5,300 bases of DNA, from positions 1-5,300 of the forward strand of contig JACCXW010000211.1 of the NCBI GenBank assembly GCA_013696785.1, given 5' to 3'. The translations under genes were made by a program, and so were the position numbers. This document shows, piece after piece, positions 1 through 4,860 of this stretch (positions are counted from its first letter, which is position 1; the number at the start of each line of letters is the position of its first letter). The notes beneath the pieces are model-generated. The model made no database searches, was not told the origin of the DNA, and worked only from the letters and a program-made list of their open reading frames with translations. This DNA is from Geodermatophilaceae bacterium (lineage in GTDB: Bacteria; Actinomycetota; Actinomycetes; Mycobacteriales; Geodermatophilaceae).

Positions 1-1305
1 ACCGCGCTGGCGCGACCCGGTGTGGTGCGCGGGGTCCTGCACGAGTCCGCCGATCAGGCTGCGCTGTTCGCACCCCTGGCCAAGGCCGTGTACCGGCCCC
101 GGACGGTCGGGGATGTGGTGCAGCAGGTCCCCGCAGCGATCCAAACCGCGCTGACGTGTCCCCGCGGCCCGGTGTACGTGGACATCCCGACCGACCTGCT
201 CGCCCGGCCGGCGCCACCATGCCTGTCATGGGCCGTGACCAGGGTGGCCCCGCACGAGGACGACGTCGACCGGCTCGTCGCCGAACTGGCCGCCGCGGAA
301 CGCATTGTCATCTGGGCCGGTGGCGGCGTCGTGCAGGCAGACGTCGCGCCGGAACTCGCCGCTGCGGCCGCGCGGCTGAGCGCGCCGGTCGTGACGAGCT
401 GGGCAGCCCGCGGCGTGCTTCCACCCGCTCACCCCTGGCTGGTCGGGTTCCCGCCGCACGAGCCGGCCGTCGCCGAGCTCATCGCCGGCGCCGACCTGAT
501 GCTGGCAGTCGGCACCGGATTCGACGGCACAACCACCCGGAACTGGACGATGCGCCGGCCGCCCCGGCTCGCCTGCGTCAACGTCGATGCGACAGAGCTG
601 GCCAAGAACTACCCGCCCGACGTCGCCGTGCTCGGCGACGCGAAGCGTGTCCTCGCCGCCGTGGCTGTGCGGGTGCCACCGCGCACGGCTGCCAACCCGA
701 TCGCCGACGTGCGGGCCGCCGTACAGGCCAGGCTGGCCGCCGACCCATCCGGTCCGGAGCCGGTTCGGTTGCTGGAATCCATCGAGGCAGCCATCGACGA
801 CGAGGTCACCGTCATCGCCGACATGGCGATTCCCGGCTACTGGTGGGTCGGCTACGGCGCCGTCGCCGGACCGCGGCGACTGCAGTACCCGATGGGCTGG
901 GGGACCCTCGGCTACGCCCTGCCGGCATCCGTCGGCGCCGCGACAGTCCGCCCGGTGCTCGCTCTCTGCGGTGACGGCGGCCTGCTCATGGGCGTCGGCG
1001 AGCTGGCTACCCTTGCCCAGGAGCGGCTCCCGGTCACCGTCCTGGTCGTGGACGACGGCGGTTACGGGATGCTGCGCTACGACCAGCAGCGCCTCGGCGA
1101 CCCGCATCGCGGAGTGGATCTCTACTCACCGGACTGGGCCCAGCTCGGCGCCGCCTTCGGCATTCCCACCCAGCTCGTCGGCGACCTGGGCAACCCGCTC
1201 CAGCACGCGCTCCAACAGGCCCTGTCTGCCGGCGGCCCCCAGCTGGTCGTCGCAGCCGCCCGGCTGATCCCCCCACTGACGACGTCGCCGCGCTGGGCCG
1301 ACTGA
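1..1305 (+). CDS. ThDP-dependent enzyme, acetolactate synthase/decarboxylase-like, N-terminus missing
   Basis: The frame is open from base 1 to a TGA at 1303-1305 and encodes 434 residues in the window. The first residues (HESADQAALF, then GPVYVDIPTDLL near residues 56-67) match the end of the pyrimidine-binding domain of AHAS-type ThDP enzymes. Roughly 100 residues, including the catalytic Glu region, should therefore lie upstream, and the GTG at 22 is not the true start. A middle domain follows at about 90-215, with ERIVIWAGGGV and ADLMLAVGTGFDG. The ThDP-binding domain at about 255-425 carries GDGG at 324-327. Twenty-four residues after GDG comes Asp-Asp (351-352), where most relatives have Asn-Asn as Mg/ThDP ligands. 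Such enzymes decarboxylate or condense 2-oxoacids. No ilvN regulatory subunit follows, so a biosynthetic IlvB is not supported and the substrate is unknown. The superfamily call is firm; the specific reaction is open. Confidence 0.88.
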   Translation, partial: TALARPGVVRGVLHESADQAALFAPLAKAVYRPRTVGDVVQQVPAAIQTALTCPRGPVYVDIPTDLLARPAPPCLSWAVTRVAPHEDDVDRLVAELAAAERIVIWAGGGVVQADVAPELAAAAARLSAPVVTSWAARGVLPPAHPWLVGFPPHEPAVAELIAGADLMLAVGTGFDGTTTRNWTMRRPPRLACVNVDATELAKNYPPDVAVLGDAKRVLAAVAVRVPPRTAANPIADVRAAVQARLAADPSGPEPVRLLESIEAAIDDEVTVIADMAIPGYWWVGYGAVAGPRRLQYPMGWGTLGYALPASVGAATVRPVLALCGDGGLLMGVGELATLAQERLPVTVLVVDDGGYGMLRYDQQRLGDPHRGVDLYSPDWAQLGAAFGIPTQLVGDLGNPLQHALQQALSAGGPQLVVAAARLIPPLTTSPRWAD

Positions 1306-1316
1306 CCTTCCGCGCA

Positions 1317-1322
1317 TACCAT
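1317..1322 (+). promoter_or_regulatory. -10 element of a leaderless promoter for map
   Basis: TACCAT fits the actinobacterial -10 pattern TANNNT and ends exactly seven bases before the ATG at 1330. Transcription would therefore start on, or within a base of, the start codon. No Shine-Dalgarno sequence precedes that ATG, which agrees with leaderless translation, common in actinobacteria. No convincing -35 is visible 16-19 bases upstream, inside the end of the ThDP gene. Prediction by pattern only. Confidence 0.45.
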
Positions 1323-1329
1323 CGGTGGC

Positions 1330-2172
1330 ATGGTCACCCCAGCCACGATGTCCCCGCCACGCACGGTTCCGGCTGACATCCCCCGACCCGAGTACGTCGG
1401 ACACCCGGGGCCGCTGCCGTTCCGCGGGTCTGAGATCAAAGATGCGCCCACGATCGCGGCCATGCGGGTGGCCGGGCGGGTGGCCGCGGAGGCGCTGGCC
1501 GAGGTCGGCCGGCACATCGAGCCGGGCGTCACGACCGACGAACTCGACCGGATCGGACACGAGTTCCTGGTCGCCCACGGCGCCTATCCCTCGACGCTCG
1601 GCTACAAGGGCTATCCGAAGTCGTTGTGTACGTCGATCAACGAGGTCATCTGCCACGGCATCCCCGACTCGACGGTGCTGCGTGACGGCGACATCGTCAA
1701 CGTCGACATCACCGGCTACCTCGGCGGAGTGCACGGGGACACCGACGCGACGTTCCCCGTCGGGGACGTCGACGAGGAGTCCCGACTGCTGCTCGAGCGC
1801 ACCCACGAGGCGATGATGCGCGGCATCAGGGCGGTCAAGCCCGGCCGTTCGATCAGCGTCATCGGCCGAGTGATCGAGTCCTATGCGAAGCGGTTCGGCT
1901 ACGGCGTGGTCCGCGACTACACCGGGCACGGCATCGGCACCTCGTTCCACACCGGTCTCGTCGTGCTGCACTACGACGAGCCGCGCGTGGACACCGTGCT
2001 GGAGCCCGGGATGACGTTCACCGTCGAGCCGATGCTCACCCTGGGCTCGATCGACTACGACATCTGGCCGGACGGCTGGACCGTGGTGACCCGCGACGGC
2101 CGCCGCAGCGCACAGTTCGAGCACACCGTGCTCGTGACCGACGACGGTGTCGAGATCCTGACCCTCATCTAG
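1330..2172 (+). CDS. map: Type I methionine aminopeptidase (MapB / MetAP1c type)
   Basis: A 280-residue protein that removes the initiator Met from nascent proteins in the cytoplasm. All five dinuclear-metal ligands of the pita-bread fold are visible: D126 (VDIT), D137 (HGDT), H200 (TGHGIG), E233 (VEPM) and E264 (QFEHT). The active-site histidines H109 (ICHGIP) and H207 (SFHTG) are also present. From memory of the M. tuberculosis MapB sequence (285 aa), the ligands are offset by a constant five residues, and AYPSTLGYKG and RVIESYAKRFGY are nearly identical. The roughly 40-residue N-terminal extension contains RPEYVG and proline-rich PxxP spacing, as in MetAP1c, where it is thought to help ribosome association. 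ATG 1330 is chosen because it lies seven bases after a -10-like hexamer; ATG 1348 is an unsupported alternative. It probably heads an operon with the methyltransferase nine bases downstream. Confidence 0.97.
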   Translation: MVTPATMSPPRTVPADIPRPEYVGHPGPLPFRGSEIKDAPTIAAMRVAGRVAAEALAEVGRHIEPGVTTDELDRIGHEFLVAHGAYPSTLGYKGYPKSLCTSINEVICHGIPDSTVLRDGDIVNVDITGYLGGVHGDTDATFPVGDVDEESRLLLERTHEAMMRGIRAVKPGRSISVIGRVIESYAKRFGYGVVRDYTGHGIGTSFHTGLVVLHYDEPRVDTVLEPGMTFTVEPMLTLGSIDYDIWPDGWTVVTRDGRRSAQFEHTVLVTDDGVEILTLI

Positions 2173-2174
2173 GG
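2171..2174 (+). promoter_or_regulatory. Ribosome-binding site of the methyltransferase, overlapping the map stop
   Basis: AGGG begins inside the TAG stop codon of map (2170-2172) and ends seven bases before the ATG at 2182. It supports that start and suggests translational coupling between the two genes. Confidence 0.55.
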
Positions 2175-2181
2175 TCGAGCG

Positions 2182-2931
2182 ATGCCAGCGGAGGACCGCG
2201 CCGGATCTGGCGGTGACGCCCTCTCCGCGCGGACGGCCGTCGTCTGGTCGGTGCTGCACGGCGAGCTCGGGCGCGGCCGAACTGCCCAGCTGTCCGTTGT
2301 GGACGTCGGTGGTGGCACCGGAGGATTCGCCGTACCACTGGCCGAACTGGGGCACAAGGTCACGGTCGTCGACCCGAGCCCTGACGCGCTGGCGACGCTG
2401 GACCGCCGGGCGCGCACGAGTGAGGTCGCCGATCGGATCCGGGCGATCCAGGGCGACACCGACACCCTGCTCGATCTCGTCGCGACGGAAAGCGCAGATC
2501 TCGTCCTGTGCCACAGCCTGCTGGAGGTCGTGGACGACCCGGAGCTCACCCTGCGGCTGGCCGCGGCCGTCCTCCGCGCAGGCGGCGCACTCAGCCTGCT
2601 CGTCGCCAACCGCGCCGCGGCTGTCTTGTCCCGGGCCATGGGCGGACATTTCGCCGATGCCGAGCGGGCCCTGCTCGACCCGGCCGGGCGGTGGGGCGAC
2701 GGCGACGGGACCTCCCGCAGGTTCGACGCCGCACGGCTGCTCACCATGCTCACCACGGTCGGCCTGTCCGTCGAGCAGGTGCACGGCGTCCGTGTGGTCG
2801 CCGATCTCGTGCCCGGCGCGGTGGCCGACGGCGCCGGAGAGTCGCTGGTCGGCGTCGAACTCACGCTGGCCGGCCTGTCGCCGTACCGGGACATCGCCAC
2901 CCAGCTGCATGTGCTCGCCCGTAAGCCCTGA
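2182..2931 (+). CDS. SAM-dependent class I methyltransferase, CmoM/SmtA-like
   Basis: A 249-residue cytoplasmic protein with a Rossmann methyltransferase fold. Motif I is VDVGGGTGG at 40-48, and the acidic residue ending strand 2 is D64 (VTVVDPS). CHSLLEVVDDP at 110-120 and the GGALSLLVANR strand at 134-144 follow. Beyond generic motifs it shares several features with E. coli CmoM (compared from memory). R17 in the first helix matches the SAM-contacting Arg of CmoM. A post-motif segment ends in GGHFADA. FDAARLL leads into GVRVVADL. The C-terminus SPYRDIATQLHVLARKP (233-249) resembles the EPYITLGRYIHVTARKP-like end of CmoM. CmoM methylates the carboxyl of 5-carboxymethoxyuridine at tRNA position 34. 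Whether that substrate exists in this organism is unknown, so no symbol is given. Coupling to map fits a translation-related role. An alternative is a methyltransferase with a small-molecule substrate. Confidence 0.88.
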   Translation: MPAEDRAGSGGDALSARTAVVWSVLHGELGRGRTAQLSVVDVGGGTGGFAVPLAELGHKVTVVDPSPDALATLDRRARTSEVADRIRAIQGDTDTLLDLVATESADLVLCHSLLEVVDDPELTLRLAAAVLRAGGALSLLVANRAAAVLSRAMGGHFADAERALLDPAGRWGDGDGTSRRFDAARLLTMLTTVGLSVEQVHGVRVVADLVPGAVADGAGESLVGVELTLAGLSPYRDIATQLHVLARKP

Positions 2932-2941
2932 CCCGCCGGGA

Positions 2942-2947
2942 TAAGCT
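2942..2947 (+). promoter_or_regulatory. Candidate -10 element for dinB
   Basis: TAAGCT matches TANNNT and lies 11 bases past the methyltransferase stop. A start about seven bases further on (near 2954) would fall inside the LexA box and leave a leader of about 22 bases. No clear -35 hexamer is visible around 2919-2924, so this rests on position and one hexamer. Confidence 0.35.
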
Positions 2948-2950
2948 GAT

Positions 2951-2966
2951 TCGAACACACATTCGA
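2951..2966 (+). promoter_or_regulatory. LexA-binding SOS box upstream of dinB
   Basis: The 16-mer TCGAACACACATTCGA matches the Gram-positive/mycobacterial LexA operator TCGAAC-N4-GTTCGA at all conserved positions except one (A instead of G at the start of the second half-site). It lies in the 45-base gap before dinB, over the likely transcription start, and its end touches the Shine-Dalgarno sequence. Bound LexA would be expected to block transcription of an error-prone polymerase until RecA triggers LexA cleavage. Confidence 0.65.
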
Positions 2967-2972
2967 GGGGAG
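2966..2972 (+). promoter_or_regulatory. Ribosome-binding site of dinB
   Basis: AGGGGAG ends four bases before the GTG at 2977. It fixes this GTG as the start; the reading frame then reaches the conserved FLHVDMDAFF block 13 residues later. Confidence 0.65.
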
Positions 2973-2976
2973 CTTC

Positions 2977-4290
2977 GTGCCAGCCGGTCCTGATGCCTCC
3001 GACGCCGGGTGCCGGTTCCTGCATGTCGACATGGATGCGTTCTTCGCCAGCGTCGAGGTGCGTCGTCGGCCCGAACTGCGTGGCAAGCCGGTCATCGTCG
3101 GCGGGGACGGGAACCGCGGCGTGGTCACCTCGGCGACGTACGAAGCGCGTGCCTGCGGGGTGCACAGCGCGATGCCGATGGGACGGGCCAAGCGACTCTG
3201 CCCCCAGGCGATCGTCGTCCCCGGCGACATGCGCCTGTACGCCGAGACCTCCGCCGGCATCATGGCCCTGTTCCGGTCGATCACCCCGCTGGTCGAACCG
3301 CTGTCGCTGGACGAGGCGTTCCTCGACGTCGCCGGCGCCCGGCGGCGACTTGGGAGCCCACGGGAGATCGCCGTCTGGATCCGAGCCCGGATCGAGGACG
3401 AGCAGGGGATCACGTGCTCGGTGGGCGTGGCCTCCACCAAGTTCGTCGCGAAGCTCGCCTCCACGCACAGCAAGCCCGACGGACTGCTGGTCGTCCCGGT
3501 CGAAGGCGTGATCCGGTTCCTGCATGCGCTGCCGGTCTCGGCACTGTGGGGGGTCGGCGCCAAGACCGAGGAGCATTTGACCCAACTGGGCCTGCGCTCG
3601 GTGGGCCAAGTGGCGCACACCCCGCTGCCGACGCTGCAGCGAGCGCTCGGGCCGGCGCTGGGGGCCCATCTCTACGCGCTGTCCTGGGGCCGCGACGAGC
3701 GCGTCGTCGTACCGCACGAGCCGGAGAAGTCGATCGGATCGGAGGAGACATTCGGCTCCGACGTCGACGACCCCGCGGTGATCTACCGCGAGCTGTTGCG
3801 ACTGTCGGAACGGACCGCGGCCAGGTTGCGCTCGGCTGGAGCACTGACACGGACGGTCAGCATCAAGGTCCGCTTCCACGACTTCACCACCCTGACCAGG
3901 GCCCGCACGCTGCGGATTCCCACCGACGTCGGCCAGGAGATCTTCGAGGTGGCCAGTCAGCTCTACGACGCCCTCGGTCTGGAACGGGCGCGGATCCGGC
4001 TGGTCGGCGTGCGCGCGGAAGGCCTGCTGCCAGCCGCCGAGGCCCCGGTTCAGCTGCTGCTCGGCGCCCGCGAGCACGGCTGGCGCGATGCCGACACCGC
4101 GGCGGATCGGGCCGCGCGGCGCTTCGGTGCCGGCGCCGTGCGCCCTGCGACGCTGCTGGATCCAGTGTCCGACCCGACCCGGCCGGGCCGCGAGAGGCGC
4201 CGTGACGGACACCGTGATGGACACCGTGATGGACACCGTGCCAAGGCGCCGCCGGAGGGCATGCGTCCCGCCGGCGACAGCGAGACGTAG
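2977..4290 (+). CDS. dinB: DNA polymerase IV (Y-family translesion polymerase)
   Basis: A 437-residue Y-family polymerase that copies past damaged bases and is error-prone. The catalytic carboxylates are present: D18 in FLHVDMDAFFASVE, and D112-E113 in SLDEAFLDV. F23 is at the steric-gate position that excludes ribonucleotides. The fingers block VVTSATYEARACGVHSAMP (49-67) and CSVGVASTKFVAKLAS follow. The helix-hairpin-helix region reads LPVSALWGVGAKTEEHL, and the little-finger domain starts near EKSIGSEETF. QLLLG at 359-363 resembles the beta-clamp motif that ends E. coli Pol IV (351 aa), but here 74 more residues follow: a WRDADTAADRAARRFG segment seen in actinobacterial relatives, then a low-complexity basic tail with three DGHR repeats. 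The start is GTG with a strong ribosome-binding site. A LexA box directly upstream suggests damage induction. The nearest alternative, the ImuB branch, lacks the catalytic residues and is excluded. Confidence 0.97.
   Translation: MPAGPDASDAGCRFLHVDMDAFFASVEVRRRPELRGKPVIVGGDGNRGVVTSATYEARACGVHSAMPMGRAKRLCPQAIVVPGDMRLYAETSAGIMALFRSITPLVEPLSLDEAFLDVAGARRRLGSPREIAVWIRARIEDEQGITCSVGVASTKFVAKLASTHSKPDGLLVVPVEGVIRFLHALPVSALWGVGAKTEEHLTQLGLRSVGQVAHTPLPTLQRALGPALGAHLYALSWGRDERVVVPHEPEKSIGSEETFGSDVDDPAVIYRELLRLSERTAARLRSAGALTRTVSIKVRFHDFTTLTRARTLRIPTDVGQEIFEVASQLYDALGLERARIRLVGVRAEGLLPAAEAPVQLLLGAREHGWRDADTAADRAARRFGAGAVRPATLLDPVSDPTRPGRERRRDGHRDGHRDGHRAKAPPEGMRPAGDSET
4202..4240 (+). repeat. 12-base tandem repeat in the dinB tail, about 3.25 copies
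   Basis: The unit GTGAYGGACACC occurs at 4202-4213, 4214-4225 and 4226-4237, followed by a further GTG. Copies two and three are identical, and the first differs by one base (C for T). Because 12 is a multiple of three, copy changes keep the frame; the repeat encodes DGHR three times in the disordered C-terminal tail of Pol IV. Confidence 0.9.
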
Positions 4291-4313
4291 CCAAACCGGA
4301 ACAACCTCGCTCT

Positions 4314-4341
4314 CCGTTCGCCTTTCGCCCAGCGCGAACGG
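4314..4341 (+). other. Inverted repeat 1 downstream of dinB (8-bp arms, 12-base loop)
   Basis: CCGTTCGC at 4314-4321 is perfectly complementary to GCGAACGG at 4334-4341. It begins 23 bases after the dinB stop, so it could terminate dinB transcripts, but no T-run follows. It also spans the place where a -35 element for the next gene would lie, so an operator role is equally possible. The half-site order (GTTC...GAAC) is opposite to a LexA box. Confidence 0.4.
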
Positions 4342-4345
4342 CTCG

Positions 4346-4351
4346 TATCCT
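4346..4351 (+). promoter_or_regulatory. Candidate -10 element for the DUF3040 gene
   Basis: TATCCT is a good match to the housekeeping -10 (TANNNT). A start near 4358 would give a leader of about 78 bases. The hexamer 17 bases upstream (TTTCGC, 4323-4328) is a weak -35 and lies in the loop of inverted repeat 1. Confidence 0.42.
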
Positions 4352-4356
4352 TAGCT

Positions 4357-4378
4357 GCAGCGGGTACTCACCCGCTGC
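4357..4378 (+). other. Stem-loop at the predicted 5' end of the DUF3040 mRNA
   Basis: GCAGCGGGT (4357-4365) and ACCCGCTGC (4370-4378) form a perfect 9-bp GC-rich stem with the 4-base loop ACTC. It starts where the transcript from the TATCCT element would begin. It could protect the 5' end, act in regulation, or serve as a T-less terminator of dinB read-through. Confidence 0.5.
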
Positions 4379-4386
4379 CGCCTCTC

Positions 4387-4411
4387 GCTCGTCCGGCAAC
4401 GCCGGTCGAGC
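4387..4411 (+). other. Second leader stem-loop, 11-base arms with one mismatch
   Basis: GCTCGTCCGGC (4387-4397) pairs with GCCGGTCGAGC (4401-4411) across a 3-base AAC loop with a single T-T mismatch. Part of the right arm (CCGGT, 4402-4406) could instead pair with ACCGG at 4421-4425, which enters the Shine-Dalgarno sequence. Two mutually exclusive folds are therefore conceivable, though the second is only 5 bp. Confidence 0.5.
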
Positions 4412-4423
4412 TGACGCACTACC

Positions 4424-4430
4424 GGGAGGA
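4424..4430 (+). promoter_or_regulatory. Ribosome-binding site of the DUF3040 gene
   Basis: GGGAGGA ends five bases before the GTG at 4436. It supports this start, which gives the typical DUF3040 N-terminus MPLSEHEQRLLEQIE. Confidence 0.7.
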
Positions 4431-4435
4431 TCGCC

Positions 4436-4822
4436 GTGCCGCTCTCAGAGCACGAGCAGCGCCTGCTCGAGCAGATCGAGCGCGCGCTGATCGACGACGA
4501 CCCGAAGTTTGCCTCGACCGTGCGCTCAACCGACCTGCGCACGCGGGCCAAGCGGAAGATCCGGCTCTCTGTCCTCCTCGTCATCGTGGGGTTGGCGCTG
4601 CTCGTCGGGGGCGCCGTCAACCAGATGGTTCCGCTCGGCGTGTTCGGCTTCCTGGTCATGTTTGCAGGCGCCGGTTACGCGGTGCTCAACTACAAGCAAC
4701 TGTCCGGCGTTGCCGACATGCGCCCGGTCGACGGCAAGCCCGCCGGTGCCGACCGCAAGCAGCGCAAATCTCCGCTGAAGAGCCGTCTCGAAGAACGCTT
4801 TCGCCGCCGCTACGACGAGTAA
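4436..4822 (+). CDS. DUF3040 family small membrane protein
   Basis: A 128-residue protein with the hallmark DUF3040 start MPLSEHEQRLLEQIERAL, followed by an acidic DDDPKFASTVR stretch (20-30). A positively charged segment (RTRAKRKIR, 35-43) precedes two hydrophobic helices at about 44-62 and 65-84, joined by a short turn (NQMVP). A basic, charged C-terminal tail (88-128) follows. Both ends should be cytoplasmic by the positive-inside rule. The family is widespread in actinobacteria, often near the mraZ/rsmH division cluster and next to dinB; its biochemical role is not established and I do not assign one. A -10-like element and two stem-loops precede it, so it appears to be transcribed separately from dinB. 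It ends 19 bases before the convergent stop of the TgpA-like gene. Confidence 0.93.
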   Translation: MPLSEHEQRLLEQIERALIDDDPKFASTVRSTDLRTRAKRKIRLSVLLVIVGLALLVGGAVNQMVPLGVFGFLVMFAGAGYAVLNYKQLSGVADMRPVDGKPAGADRKQRKSPLKSRLEERFRRRYDE

Positions 4823-4838
4823 CCAGTCTCGACCCGCA

Positions 4839-4860
4839 GGCTCAATTCCCGGTGTGAGCC
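4839..4860. terminator. Weak inverted repeat between convergent genes, possible terminator
   Basis: GGCTCA (4839-4844) and TGAGCC (4855-4860) form a 6-bp stem with a 10-base loop, 17 bases past the DUF3040 stop and overlapping the stop codon of the opposite gene. No T-run is present on either strand. It is the only terminator-like structure I see at this convergent junction. Confidence 0.25.

Noticed and set aside
22..24. GTG as the start of the ThDP enzyme
   Set aside because: The frame is open to base 1 and the protein would lack most of the pyrimidine-binding domain; the gene is cut by the window edge.
156..974. Long Arg-rich open frame inside the ThDP gene on the same strand
   Set aside because: It is a shifted-frame shadow of a clearly coding gene; its Arg/Gly/Pro-rich composition is typical of GC-rich off-frame translation.
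2169..3620. A 483-codon minus-strand open frame over the methyltransferase and dinB
   Set aside because: Composition is Ser/Arg/Thr-rich without domain motifs, and it overlaps two well-supported genes and their regulatory gap.
1126..4236. A 1036-codon open frame on the minus strand spanning map, the methyltransferase and dinB
   Set aside because: Its codons lie exactly opposite those of the sense genes, which all share one frame. Antisense stops would need sense TTA, CTA or TCA codons, which GC-rich genes avoid. The translation is low-complexity and matches no family I recognise.
4202..4240. CRISPR-like or operator repeat
   Set aside because: Units are contiguous with no spacers, lie within the dinB coding frame, and encode a simple amino-acid repeat.
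4314..4341. Second LexA box candidate (GTTCG...CGAAC)
   Set aside because: The half-sites are in the reverse order and spaced too far apart; LexA boxes read CGAAC-N4-GTTCG. It is kept only as an inverted repeat.
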